Assembly: GCA_015680685.1 (NCBI GenBank)
Contig: MNCI01008062.1
Location: 479,693 to 521,462, forward strand
Direction of reading: 5' to 3'
Source of the DNA: Gnetum montanum
Taxonomy: Eukaryota; Streptophyta; Gnetopsida; Gnetales; Gnetaceae
DNA length: 41,770 nucleotides
A program made the position numbers and the translations under genes. Within the stretch, counting starts at the first letter, position 1, and each line of letters starts with the position of its first letter. Positions 1 through 12,619 of this stretch are shown here, in pieces. Below the pieces are notes generated by a model that was given only the letters and a program-made list of their open reading frames with translations, did no database searches and was not told the DNA's origin.

Positions 1-480
1 ATGTTGAATATTTGCATGAGCTAAAGCTAACTCAAACATGTGAATATATTCTTCAGCTAAATAAGCTTTTTCAGGAATGAAAGGCTTAGGCAAATATTTG
101 TAAACTACCTTAGGAATATCATTGTAGTTTTGAAATCCTAATGGTGTAACTCTTTGCCAAGGATTTGCCATCCTATTCTTTTGAATAATTGAACTCTTAT
201 ACTTTCTAGATCTTCTCTTATAAATAGATAAACCAGATATAATAGGTGATCTTCTATATCTTCTAGTTTTCACTCCACTACTTGTTCCAAATTCAAAAAC
301 TTTCTTTTGTTCTCTTTTAATAAAGAATCAGTCTTAGAATCTAGAATATCTTTTGAAACTTTGAAATTTTCCAAACTATCAATCTTCTTGATCATGAACT
401 GAAAATAGTATCTAATTTCTTAAGCCTTTATAGTAACAAAGAATTGTTGATGTGCTCAAATTATAAGGCTTATGAACCTA
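1..480 (-). pseudogene. Element A: unidentified coding start downstream of LTR and primer site
   Basis: Read on the minus strand from about 480 down to the window edge, this stretch is largely open and has coding character, with charged and aromatic residues and a basic Arg/Lys/Tyr-rich segment around 230-300. A TAA lies near 421. A one-base frame change is needed near 300, at a run of A and T. From there the frame stays open to base 1, so the gene continues outside the window. It starts almost directly after the primer-binding-like site at 498-513, where a gag or leader ORF would sit in an LTR retrotransposon. I do not recognise the protein family. A retrotransposon gag or extra N-terminal ORF is the likeliest reading by position only. 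Confidence 0.45.
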
Positions 481-497
481 GAGGCTAAATTTTCAGT

Positions 498-513
498 CCT
501 CCTTCTTGCGCCA
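498..513 (-). other. Element A primer-binding-like site
   Basis: On the minus strand the sequence TGGCGCAAGAAGGAGG begins seven bases inside the LTR end at 521. It starts with TGG, as sites complementary to a tRNA 3' CCA do. The same context recurs, decayed, in element C at 22,487-22,505 (a stretch ending CTAGAAGGAAGGCC), preceded in both by GGTTGC and an AGTT-T run. That shared LTR-end and primer-site context places A near the Tat elements. I cannot name the tRNA. Confidence 0.55.
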
Positions 514-520
514 AAAGAAC

Positions 521-2047
521 TGTTCGCAACCATTTGGGACGCGACCACCAACGAGTGTCCTCGAACAGGATTTAGGTGCTTGCTAGTCTCTGGCAACACC
601 AAGGCCCAGATACCTCCAAATAGACTCTGTAGTTAATGTGAGTATATGTGTGTGCTGTTGCGGTGTGCGGTTGTGAAATATGAAATGATTGCATTGTGTG
701 TAAACTACAAATGACTTATCTTAAAGAGATTTAGCCAACTTTGCCAAGTACTGTGAGTTGTTGAGAGTTCCTATTTTGTTCAATTGCCTAGTCTACGCGG
801 TCCTTATAATACCTACTTGTAACAAATAAAATTTTGCAAAAACATTTGAGCACAACTCTACGAATCTACTTCTAATTTTCCCCAGAGAAAGAGATAGTTC
901 CACAAGAAAACTAGAAATAGAGCAAGATTCAATGGAAATAGACAGAAAAGAAAGCAGATTTGTGTTAAGACCTCAAATGTTTAAACAAGGTAAAATGATA
1001 CGAGTAAACACTTCACAATAAAGCTATCCCAAATTCAATATCTATGAATTGTTCAAACTTGCAAGGCTCAAATAAGCAATTTCTTCAAGACAATCCTACT
1101 ATGCTACCAAAAAATTGCTGCGTAAACTATCACGTACGAGACTCCATTTTGGCTAGATAATGGATGTCAACAATTGCATTCAACAGAACCTTCAAAAGAC
1201 TTGACAATTTCTGATTGAAATACCACGGAGATTCACTTTAAAGATAAAAAGAAGCTATTCTGGTCCCATCAAAATACCAAATATTTTCTGAACCCTCTTG
1301 ACTATTGAATTGTTCAACGGCATGACTACAAGCAGAGGCTTTCTTACAACGATCTCAATAGCAGTTCTTATATGTTGCACAATAACAAAATTTACTACTA
1401 AAATGCTCTTAAGACTTTCAAACACAAGCTCTTCTATGGAAAAATTTTAATAGAAATTTTCTATCGGGCAACAAGAACAATAAGAGCAATCTAAAAATCC
1501 CAAAATTACTTGCCAAGGATGATACTATCTAAACCGCTAACTAAACAATTTAAACAAAATAAAAATAAAACATAACTCACAGGACTATGACAAAGAGGCT
1601 AAAATCTTTTCTTTAGCAAGTTATCTTATAAGCAATCTTTCACAATTTCTTTTACAAATGCTCTTCCCAAGAGCCAAAGTTTGTCTCCAAGTGTGAGCTC
1701 CAAGTGCTAGCTAGTAGCCTTCCCAAAGTGTGATGTATCAAGTGTCTTCTCCCCCAAGTATCTCCCTTTTCTCTTCTCACCCCTAAAGCCTTTTTATAAG
1801 GTTCATAAGGTAGTTACATTCCAAAATATTCTAGCTAACTTCTCTCCCAAGTAACTTGCCCAACAAGTTAGGAAGTATTAACTTAGGAAGTTAGGAGAAA
1901 TATTACAAATATTGCTTTTGTGGATAATGAAAATAAACCAAATAGCTCTATATAATTGTTTAAAATTATAGCTTCAATAGATTTTCATTTTTATTTGTTT
2001 AAAATTTTTAAGAATACTATTGAAGCCCTTAGTAATTTTTATGAACA
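521..2047 (-). mobile_element. Element A 5' LTR (minus strand)
   Basis: The segment starts TGTTCGCAAC on the plus strand and ends TATGAACA, giving five-base inverted ends TGTTC/GAACA as expected for an LTR. On the minus strand it is followed, seven bases past its end, by the primer-binding-like site and then coding DNA, so it would be a 5' LTR of about 1.53 kb. A minus-strand TATA box lies at 1789-1800. The flanking five bases at 2048-2052 are AGGTA, and the matching target duplication would be left of the window. The interior is AT-rich with no ORF of note. The boundaries rest on the terminal repeats and primer site, not on comparison with a second LTR copy. Confidence 0.5.
1789..1800 (-). 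promoter_or_regulatory. TATA box of element A LTR
   Basis: The minus strand reads CTTATAAAAAGG, a strong plant TATA box, inside the A LTR. Transcription would start near 1765 and run toward the primer site at 513. The implied R-U5 part is long, over 1.2 kb, which is unusual and lowers confidence. Confidence 0.45.
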
Positions 2048-2189
2048 AGGTATAATATCTACCTTGGTGTAGACGTTGATGGTAGCTAGTCTATTTAAAT
2101 TTATATAAATAATTTATCTGCACTTGCACCCGTATTAAAGTGGCTGAAAATAAAAATTTAAATCCCAAACATTAGGTTCGAATGTGAAG

Positions 2190-3010
2190 GCGCCAGGCCT
2201 GGAACTGCCAGCAAATATTTTTAAAATATCCCATCCTGCCAAAAATCGTTATCAACCGCCCCCGCGGGAGAATGCTCTGCCACTGCATCTGGCATCGTTG
2301 TGGTGTTCCGTTGCTAAAGAGTGAGGGAAAAGGATTTTCTTGGAAGAAAGAAAACGATGCACTAAACATATGGTCCTGAACATAGGGTTTCAATTGCCTG
2401 GAATTTGTTTTGTTTTACCCCAAATTCGCTTAGGGCTTCTTGCGGTTTTTTTGTTTTTGTGAATCGTCTTCCAAATCACTACCGTTGATTGCAGAGCCAG
2501 GGGTGAACGTATCGTGGATCTACATCAGGAAAAACTGTAGGAACCTTCATCATGCCATTATAATTGCCACAACCTCCAGAACTGCCACGGCCTGCAAAAC
2601 TGGAAATGAAATCGGGGTTTCAACAACATGTGACTCCTTTCTCTGTATATTATGTGTGGAAGAGGGTTTTGATTTTTTTTTAAAATATCACTGCATTTAT
2701 GGCAAAGATGTTTCATGCCCTAGGGACTTGGTTATGCCCATCTAGATGGCATTTTTCGCAGTGCCCATCTGCGCTAGGATGAATGTCGCGTGGCAGGCGG
2801 TTTTGAACTTTTACTGTAGTGTGATTTTCTAGGAACGCCATGATTTTCCTTCATCTTCACCTGCAACTGCACCTCCACTGATATTATCTTTACATGTATG
2901 GTGTTTGCTCCCCTGCCATTGCTGCGTTTAGCAGGTATACAGTGTCAGGAACTGTTGGCCCAACTGTAGTCTCCTTTTCCTCCACTCTCATCGCTATACA
3001 ATCTTTAGGA
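2190..3010 (-). pseudogene. Possible captured host-gene fragments
   Basis: This stretch is richer in G+C and CpG than its surroundings and shows short coding-like islands on the minus strand. One follows a good 3' splice site (TTTCATTTCCAG, ending at 2600) and encodes a glycine-rich piece with the motif FPDVDPRYVHP. Others are a Gly/Ala/Glu/Asp piece at about 2825-2880, a Ser/Gly/Asp/Tyr piece at about 2945-3000, and an acidic piece ending NDFWQDG at about 2215-2300. Together they look like exons of one RNA-binding or glycine-rich protein gene, now broken. The family is not identified and the exon links are not proven. A telo-box-like TAGGGTTT also occurs near 2385. Confidence 0.25.
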
Positions 3011-6000
3011 TGACAGAGGCGCTGCTGATTTTTGTTTTATTTTCTGATTTTTTTGCAAGGAGTTTCAAACATTATCTTAGGGCCAAAAAATTCAACGGAG
3101 CTTAACAACAGGGATTTTCAACTTGGGACCTTTCCAAAAAATTTTAGAGCACGTTCTTCACCAATGCCTTTCACGTAAATAATATAATTCCTTGTTTGCT
3201 ATAGTACTATCTTCCAATCTCCAATATGGAATAATCTGGCACTTTCATTTTATATCAAGAAGGCTTCAACATCAAATTATTTACCAGTGGATTACTTCTC
3301 CAAAAACACCCATCGACCCACAAAACTAAAGCTGTAAATTTACTTCTAAATTTACAACCATAGATTGTTCCAATTTTTAATAAAATATTCCAACTGTTCC
3401 ATGGAATGGCCAAATGTCCCAACAGTTGCATTTTCAAATTCTACATGTGTGTCTATCTCACTATGCATATCATTTGTAATGCAAGGCTCTGTGCTCTATG
3501 CTACGTGATGACTTGTTGTTGGAATTGTTGAAGATGCACTTTAAGGCCATGTGTGCCATCCCAAGATCAACTTGTTGTGGTCCTTGTATTGATAACCTCT
3601 TGTGTTTCAGGTATGATTTCCCTTGTTGTAGACCTTTTTGGTGTTGCATTTTCTTGTTTGAGCTAGTTGTGTTGCCTTGGATTTTGTGGCATCACTTCTT
3701 TAATTGATGAAATTTCTTTGAGCATTTTGATTTGGATACCTTCTAGAGCAGGTCATCCTATTGATGGTTCTTGTTGAGACCTTACATCTTTTGATGCATG
3801 TCTTCGCTTGTGAATGCATTCTCTCTAATGTTACTCTTCTAAGTGTGAATTGGGTCTTCATTGTTGAGACTTATTGTTGGCTAGACCTTGGTGTCCCTCT
3901 TTATGTTTCAAGTTGAGATAATGATTTTCTAGTGCCCATGACTCTTGTGAATTTGTTGAGATTTTGATCCTGGTGGGAATCAATGTCAGTGGCTAGTAAC
4001 ATTTTTTGTATGTAAATCTTTGGAATTTTGAGTGTTCCAGTTCTCTCTTTCTTGGTGTGCCTCATGATAAATTATTTTGTATGAGTGTATCTAATTGAAC
4101 CATCAAGTTTTGCATGATTGATCTCTATACATGTTATTGAGATCTTAATCTCTATGGTGTTGTGAGACTAATATTTCTTTGTTGTGTGATCATGCTTGAT
4201 GGTTGTATATGAGGTTGTTGTGTTGATAATGTCCCTACTAAGTCCTATATAGGTAGTATAGGTACAAAGATGTAGATAGTGATTACCTCAATTGATTCTA
4301 TGAGCACTATGTCTATGGGAAAGATATGTGCTCTGGAGACCTTCATGAATTGGTTACATGGTCTCAAAATCCCAACGTTGGGTTGTTGATTTATCAGTAC
4401 CCTTGTTGTGGTGGAGTAGCTGGTACATCATGATTTGTTTGCCTCTTAGTGTTAGGTGAGCACTAATAGGGGATGGTAGTCCATCCTAGACCCTACAGAT
4501 ATTGAATTAGCAAATGGCATAGAACATTATCATTGGCCATGCCAAATACTGATGGCCTAGGAGTGGCCAATGCCTTGAGTTCCCACTCTGACAAGTGGTG
4601 GATTCTCATATGGCATTCTACATTTTTTTATCATTGTGTTTGTGGTCCAATTCATTTTCTTTCAATGGCATTCTTGTAGTGGGCGCAATGTTATAATTGT
4701 CTGTGTACGTGTAGAGGCAAAGATAGGTTTTTCTCTAAATAGCATGATGTGTCTTTGGTATTAGCCTTAGTGGCCTAAATCTTTTAGCTTAGTATTGGCT
4801 TAGGTAGTTTGTCCTATAGCCTCCTAGGCCTAGGTAGCATTCTCAAATTTCATGTATTATGCTTACCAAATGTATCCCTACCTTTGAGTATGTAATATTG
4901 TAATGTTGTAATGTATTCAACTTTCACATATCATGCACACATAAGTGCTAGATGTTCTTTCCTTATATGAATTAGTTGTCCCCTTATCATAGGCATGTGT
5001 CACACCATGTGAAAAGGCCAAACTTGATGTACGGTATTTCCCTATGCTTATCCTTGAAGCACCTTCTCTCTATGTCTTGAAATTAGCCTTTGTTCCTTGA
5101 TATGAGATCTTCTAAAAGCTCTATGGCCAATCTTATTTTTGCAAAACAGTGCTGTAATAAGAAGACCAATGCATGTTCTTGCCAATGGTGCTCCCAAACT
5201 AATGCTTTGTGTTCATGGTGATCTTGGCGTGCCATGATGGTATGTACTTTGATGATCACTCTTGTGACAAGATAACTTGTGGAACTCTTCCTTTTGGGTT
5301 CCTTGGTTGACAGAAATCTTATTAATGGGTGATTGAAGATAAAATGTAGCCTAAAATTCAAACAAATTACTTCAATGAACTTAATCTTGATAGTGGGTGA
5401 TTCATGATGGCCATGTGAATTACAATGGTAGACTAAATATTCAAATTAAGGTGATGCTATAATGACTAGCTATAGGGTAGAGTTGAGTTCAGGGTATCTG
5501 TACCTAGACTTCTTCTCCCATGGTTGAAAGTGGTTTTTGGGGCAGTTTTTACAAGTGTTGGGATGGTGGTCCATCCTTTAAAAAAATGGTGTTATAGTTA
5601 TACAAATTATTAATTTCTCTTAAAGGCCCTACATGGTGGATCTCTATGTGCTTAAAAACACTTGACCCTATGCTCTCATGATTGGGGGCTTATGATGCGT
5701 TTATGGGCTATGATGTATCACCTCATTTCTCTAGTGTATCATTGATTATTTCAATGTTCCAACCTCTTTGGTGGGATAACATGATCGAGCACTCTAATAC
5801 ATAGTGATTCTATAGTCATATGGCATGGTCCATTCTCCATTCTAATGGATACTTTTCTTAGTTGTTGACAGAACAATGTGGGTTGTATCAAGATAGTTGT
5901 TCTTCTAGTTGGGATTCCAAAGCAATTGATGTTTGGGACTTGTTCCAAGCAGTAATCCCAAGTGCCTGAACTCTCAAGGCTATTTTTCAGAGATAGGATA

Positions 6001-8400
6001 TTGCTACTATATTTAAATTCATGGAATCTCCTTTGTGAGACCATGCAGGTGATGTAGACTTGATGTATATATCTCTTCTCTTGTAATCAAGGTATGATCT
6101 CCTATATTCTCTCTTAGTCTTAGGGCTCTAGAGGGGATTTCTTGTTGAGGTTCTCTAGTAGACCTCCCTTATTGTAAATCCTTCAAGATGATTCATGGAT
6201 TTTTTTGAGTTGGTAGTGGATGATGGTGATGCCTATTCTTTGTAATTTCAAATTATCTCAAGGACTTAGTCCTCCTATGGGAAAACTATTCTTGATGACT
6301 CTTGAGTCTGTTGATTACATCTGATGATAATAGGCAGTGGTGTGGCCTTGTGCACCATGAATTTTGTAAATGGGATGGACTAGTGTATATGAAATGAAAT
6401 TCCAAACCTCCTATGATGAAATGAAACCCCTCTCTATGGAAGTTTGGGGGGATGAGCTCTTTGCTTTTCAAGTTGAACTTTGAGGTGGAATCGAATGTGA
6501 ATAAGACCTATGAATCCATGTCTTCCCTCAATGGGTAGTATTTTGACAATATGGTTGTGTTGGCTATGTGGACTACTTGGGCATGTATCATGGCTGTAGT
6601 GCAATTGGGTTGTTGTTCCTAGTTCTAGAAGAAACCTTCCAAAGATGGTCTTCCCTTTCGGTTCAAAAATCTGATGAAAGGTGTTGATCATGAGTTGCGG
6701 TTGTTCTTAGAATAGTAGGAAAGTTCAGATTCTATGAACCTAGATGTTCCTTAGAAAATTCATGACAACAGTTATCCTCGAAGGTGATTCTACATGCTTC
6801 CTTGAACTAAGCACTCATAAAATGGTGCTTGTCCCACCTCTTGGAGTGGAAAGGATAAGCTATAAGATGCAAGTGTAGTTGATCCTTTTCCATAAATAGA
6901 ACATGGTGGTTGTAATAGACCATGTGGAAGTAGTGGATATGAAACAAGTGTATGGAGGACTATCTTGAGGTTGGCTCTCCAACCCATCCTCCACTTGTTC
7001 AAGCATTCAAGCTAGCAATCTCGATGCTGGATAAGCTCAAAAGAGAACCATTGATAAATAGTGTCACGATGCGAGGATAGCATCTTGGAGAAGTCTTCCA
7101 AATATATTTTGGATCTTTTCTTTTGCTACGAATGAAAATTACAGTGTTGGATGATGAAATGTGAATTGCAGTGCTAGTGCATTTGTAGATGGTAAGGTTA
7201 GATTCAAGAGATCTACCTTTGAACATTACTTCAAAGGGAAAGCATGCTCAACTGCCTTCCTACCAGCTTAGACCAATGTTGATGTTGGAAAGGAAAGAAA
7301 ATATGTGGCTGGTATAGATGTGGTGAACTAGCACATTGATGGCTAGACTAGCAAGATCCTATGGGTTTTGATGCCAAAAGTAGAACCTAGAATTTTGGTA
7401 AGCTCAGTTGGTTACGAAGACATGGCTCTTTTAGAGCATGTTCTCTGTTTTAGTTACAGTTCTCCAAGTCCATCACCAAGGTGAAACGTGATCCTAGTGA
7501 GCCTTCAAAATCAATGACAAAAAAATGAAAAAAAAAGAAGAATTGATGGATGCAGAGAAGCCATTTAGGAAGGAACTCAACTAGACTTGTGAAAGAAGGC
7601 AACATTCCCTTACATAGGTATGAATCTATGTAGGAAGAAAAGTCACTAGACCTGATAAGGGATGGATCTAGGGGATCCCTTAGAGATGTTGGCCCTTTGG
7701 GTTGGACTTATCCCTCTTTTCACAAAGTAGGAAAAGTATTTGGGTTCCTCCAAGTATTCTTTGCATTTCATGCAAGCCCTTGGATGGAAGGATGTATTAG
7801 GTGTTGGGTTTGGTACCTTTCTTCAAGCTTGGCATTAGTTAAGTTAATGGACTTCTCAAAATTGATAGAGCCTCAAACCCATACTTGAAGTGTACTCTCA
7901 AAGCTTATCCTAGGCTCTACTCTAAGGACATTGCTTCTTTTATGCTGGGGAGGATTGTGAAAGAGGTTTCAAAATGGAGGTTCTCTTGGTCTCTTCCCAT
8001 GGTATAGGGACCATTGAACACTCTAATGTGCCCTTGAGTGACACTCAAGTGTTAGAAAACCCATCCTCACTTGGAGGTACCAAGCCAGCAAAAGGATTTC
8101 CTCCTGATGAATCCCTCTCTAAGTCCTCTTCGTACTACTCTCACATGGAGAACTACATGGAATTGATTCTGTGATGGTCGTAGATATGTAAATAGCCAAG
8201 ATTGGATAGTTCTTGTGCAGTGCCTTATTGAACCTTGTACCAAATCATGAGAGGTCTAGGGATGAGGTGTCCCTTATAGATACATCATTTCCCTTTCCAC
8301 TGATGATGTCTACAGGGTTGCTTATGTACTTGTTTGCTAACTCCTTGTTTAGAGTTTAGAGGTTCTCCTTGGGGTGTAATTCTCTCTTTTTAAGAAGTTG
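3011..8400. other. No recognisable gene; old decayed repeat DNA
   Basis: This 5.4 kb stretch is CpG-poor and rich in TG and CA, as expected for long-methylated repeats. Open frames are short and lack recognisable motifs on both strands. A GGATGG...CCATCC inverted motif occurs at about 4471 and again at about 5562, too little to define an element. Part of the right end may belong to the 5' LTR of element B, whose left boundary I could not place. Confidence 0.5.
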
Positions 8401-8848
8401 TGTGCTGCTCGCTCCCTTCCAAGGGTTGCTTTCTTATTTAAAGGCATATTCCCTAGGTCTTTTACCCTAGATCCATTAGATCTAAGTGAATTACTTGGGG
8501 TGCAAGACAATGTTGAGCCAATGTTGTCACACCATATGCTTATGTTAGGCTAGTTATATTAAGGTGTTAAATAGTTAAATAATCAATTTCCAATTAATTA
8601 TCTTTTTTTCACACTTAGAATAAATAGAATAAAATATATAATATAAATAAAAATCATATGTCTTGTCTTACACTTAACTATACAACTGAGCTTACACAAT
8701 TGAAGCCAAGAAGATAATGATCATAACTCTCATGACACTATCTTTGCCATTAGTACACTTAGGGACTAAGTCCATAGAATTCAATAGGATCATTGGTAAA
8801 CACTTGTGATTTGTATGGTTGAGCAGAGGAACTACTTGTTGCTCATCA
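8400..8848 (+). repeat. Right end of element B 5' LTR
   Basis: The LTR end is placed at 8848, where CTCATCA stands one base before the primer site. A TATA-like TATTTAAAGG at 8435-8444 would give transcription from about 8465, so R-U5 would be near 380 bp. The rest of the LTR lies to the left, boundary unknown. No terminal repeat partner was found downstream. Confidence 0.4.
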
Positions 8849-8849
8849 T

Positions 8850-8874
8850 TAGCACCATTATTGGGAACTTAGCC
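8850..8874 (+). other. Decayed Asp-tRNA-type primer-binding site of element B
   Basis: The site begins TAGCACCATTATTGGGA and goes on to ACTTAGCC. Reversing plausible C-to-T and G-to-A changes gives the start TGGCGCCATTG followed by GGGGACTTGGCC, the site typical of Athila elements and read as complementary to an Asp tRNA 3' end. It stands 150 bases before the first gag ATG, a normal leader length. Confidence 0.65.
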
Positions 8875-9000
8875 TAGCCAAGTGCACTACATGGGAAAGA
8901 TAGTAAAATCTTCTAAAGACATTGTAAAGAATAATTAACACTAAATCATTAAGAATATAATAACAAAAGCAATTGCTACTTAGTAATCACTAATATGGCT

Positions 9001-11600
9001 TCTTCTCATAGAGAAGAATCTTCACCACCATTCACAAGTGAATCCAATCAAAGGCAAGAAGGTAAAATGATGTAGGTGCTTCAACAATGCTAAGTTGTGT
9101 ATGTCTATTCAGATCCTTACACTCCAAATTTCACCTTCATCCTACATCAAGATAAGTAGATGTAAGCTCCCAACCAATCTTTTCCTACAATATTACTGAA
9201 TAATCTAATCAGGTTGGGCATTACCAAACTCAACTCAGGGTACAAGGTTCAAGACCACATCTCTTGGGATTATCATCCCACTAAGGCCCAATGAAATAAA
9301 GATCAGCAAATGGAAGCCTGATAAGAGGCTTTAAAGGGCAACAGGTTTTCTACCCACTTATTCTTGCAACCATACAAATATGGTAAGGAATTTTTTTTCA
9401 AGCTATTTCCAATACATCAATTCTCCCCCTTTCTTTGAAGGGGCAATCCTCAACCAAAGGCTACAATCAACTATGAATAACCTAAGTGGGGGAAAGAATG
9501 GTTCAGAAGATCAGACGGCCTTGAAAGATAACAACCAAAGTCATTTCTCTAGAGGCAGGGATAATGAGAACCACCCAGAGAAAAATAAACATGGTGATCA
9601 AGGTAGGGATCAAACAAGAAGAGGCAGTAAACATCATTCCAATGCTAATTCTCCTTCCTCTTCAACTTTATCATCATCCTCATTTCCTTTCTTCTCCAGC
9701 TCTGATAGGAGAAGCAAGAGTTGAAACTGTGGAAAGAGTAAGAGTGAATGTGATGGAGATAAATGGCAAGATAGGGGTGATCATAGATACCATTGAGATA
9801 ATAGAGGCTAGGGGCATAAACAAAAATAATGGGAAGAATGTCATAGAGAATGAAGGTATAGTAGGACTCATCGTAGGCATCATGGCCATGATAAGGATCA
9901 CTGAGATCATTATGCCTACGATGCTCCTTTACTAGCTACAAGAAATATGTTAAATATTTCATATGCTATCAAAATTCCCACAAAGCACTTGAAGGATAGC
10001 CACATCAAATGGCTGGATATGAACAACAACCCGAAATTTGAGGGGGGATATAATTCAGATCCACAAAATCAATTGTTAGCCTTCCATGATGCATGTGCTT
10101 TGAAAAATGTGGAAAATGAATGGAAAAAGCTAAAACTATTCCTGAGGATACTCATAAAAGAAGTAGAAAGCTAGTATTGGTCCTTAGAATTGGAATCTAT
10201 TCAACAATGGAGTACAATGTTCGAGCTATTCAATGATAAGTATCAAACATACTTTAAAGTGTCCAATATGGAGAGGCAAATCCAAGGCTGAAATCAAGGC
10301 ACTCATGAGTCCTTGCATGTAGCCATGGATAGGTACTACTCTTTGTTGTACTAATGCCTAGGCCATGAATACTCCTAATAGGATTAGTTGCACCATATCA
10401 TAGATGGGCTCCAAATCAAAACAAGGAGAACCCTTAGGGTCTATGTCTAAGGGAGACTTTCTTAGCTAAGGACCCCTTAGATTCAAAGGCTCATAGAGTA
10501 AGTGGCCAAAGAGAAACGAGATTTAAAGAAATGGGAAAGTGTAGAAGAATATAATAGAGATCCCTCCATTCATAACAGGAAGGTCCATTTTTGTTAGAAT
10601 GAGGAGGAGACACTACTTGATGAAGTGGTATAGAGGAAAACCTTGCTAATCCAAAAATCTATTATTGAAATACTAGCTAAGGTCGATAATATGTAGGACT
10701 CCTTAGATGAGAAGTTTCAAACTGCTCTAAAGATTGCAAAGAAATGCATAGATCAAGTAGGTAGTAGCTATGAATGAAGGAAGAAGAAGGATGTTGAACA
10801 GGAATATCGCGAGGATAAGGGTAATGCTACAACGGTAAAGGAGGTTGTAGATTTAGAGACTGATGATGATGGTTGTGACATCTATCAATATGAGCATCCT
10901 AAGGAATTTTGTCTCATATTATCACACATACAAGAATCAAGGGTGTATGCTTTAAATCCTAGATTGGAAAAATAGCAAGCATCTAAGAGGTTGTCTTATC
11001 CACAAAGCAACTATTAGCAGCAATTCCACCAATAAACATACTATCCAAGTGGAGCGTTGCCTCAACCTCAAGAGCAGTACCAATAATGGCAACATCCATG
11101 ATCATGGAGGATGCCACCTTTAATGCAATAGTACCCTTATCACCAACCTAACCCTTATGGTTATTATGTTTAGCAACTAGTCTCTTCACATGATCCCTCT
11201 AGTCATGCATCCTTCCCACACCACTACTACCCTCTAGAGTACTACAAAGTGCCTTCTCCAAGAGGCAAGTCTCTATTTTTCTTTTATCCACCTCAACACC
11301 CATCCACTTCTACACCATCATCATCAACATCTCTACTACCTACTCTATCCATGTAGGGTGAAATACCTACCAAGCCATAGCAAAGAAATGCCACGAGGGT
11401 AGTAAGCTTGCAACCGACTCCTCAACTGAGTGGTCTTGGACCCAAGCCTCACAAGAGGCCATTCTTTAGAACTAATAGCCCCATGAAACCCTCACAAACA
11501 CATGTGGCTACCAACCTTGCTACTTCAACCTCTAAAATTCCTATTGAGCAACCTTCAAACAAAAGTGCTTTCCAATTACACATTGTAATATTGACTCATG
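9001..11600 (+). pseudogene. gag: Element B gag (degraded)
   Basis: Gag would form the particle that packages the element's RNA. The ATG at 9001 is the first after the primer site and opens a Ser/Glu-rich N-terminus. Coding character continues with many stops and frame changes. The best-kept core is at 9947-10,560, with helical, Trp- and Lys-rich sequence as in retrotransposon gag domains. A charged helical stretch at 10,500-10,900 is followed by a Pro/Gln/Tyr-rich linker at 11,000-11,500 leading into the protease. No zinc knuckle is readable. The protein cannot be made from this copy. Confidence 0.55.
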
Positions 11601-11980
11601 CAATCATAGATTGGATCAAGGCTAGCCATCTTCCTAGAAAAATATTTGATCTTGAGAGTCCTCTTATTTACTTGCAGATCACCAGAAATAAACCATGTAA
11701 GGCTCTCTTATATTCAAGTTCTAGAGTCAACTTAATTTCATAAAAAATGTACAAAGCCTAGAACCTACCTTCTTTGAAAAAGAGCAACATCTAACTAGAG
11801 CTAGTAGACCAATTCATCACTATTCCTTTGGGATTTGTGGAGGACATCATGACCATCATTTATGGGTGGACCTATCCTACTAATTTTCTATTAATCCATG
11901 TCAAGAACTACAAACAAGACTTCCTTATCATCATGGAAAGAGCATGGTTAATCGCCATCATTTTAAGGTTCAGGATTTGA
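11601..11980 (+). pseudogene. Element B aspartic protease (inactive)
   Basis: The motif KALLYSSSRVNLIS at about 11,698-11,740 aligns with the retropepsin signature LLDSGSSVNL. The catalytic Asp is replaced by Tyr and a Gly by Ser. Downstream, in another frame, come a PLGFVEDIM piece and a NFLLIHVKNYKQDFLIIM-type piece, matching the order of conserved blocks in Athila/Tat proteases. A frameshift and stop at 11,741 separate the parts. It would have cut the Gag-Pol polyprotein but is dead here. Confidence 0.6.
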
Positions 11981-12619
11981 AATTTTTTCTTAGAGATTTT
12001 TAAGAAAAATAAATTTGGTAAGATTTAGAAGAAAAGAATTTCATGCATTACACACAGTGACACAAGGTGCCATTATATGCAAATATTGTGGATCATCAAA
12101 GACATATCACTTCAAGCATGTAATTATTATGCAAACATGACAGAAACTCAAAGGTGCATGTATGTAAAAATCACTAAATAAGAGGATACCCAATGGCTAA
12201 TAATGGATGATGAGGCTAGATCAACAAAATGTATGGAGCTAGTTGAGAGCCTTACTGGCTCCTATGTTAAAAGCATGGACAAATTGGAGCAGTTCCATTT
12301 CCAACTCTTTGATGCACAAACTGAGATTAATTTGGGGAGAGTTGGAGATCCTTGAAACTTTCAAGCAAGAGACCCTTGAGTTAAATTCTCTATCATCAGG
12401 AATGGAATATGTATTTCTGAATAATGGCAAACTAGTAATCACCAATGCCACACTTTCTTTTAAATAGAAAAATGAATTGTTGAAAGTTGTGAACAAATGG
12501 CCAATAACCTTCACCTAGTTATATCATGAGCTAACAAGAATTAATCCTAGGATATGCTAGCATAGAATCTACATAGACTTCTCCATCAAGCTAAAGAGAT
12601 AGTCATAAAGATGCTTAAA

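Noticed and set aside
5083-7226. Series of short minus-strand ORFs in the 3-8 kb stretch
   Set aside because: No motif, no consistent frame, and no splice signals that would join them in phase.
9564-9935. 123-codon plus-strand ORF and its minus-strand partner in element B gag
   Set aside because: Low-complexity Ile/Met/Glu/Gly sequence in a region with several broken frames; no motif.
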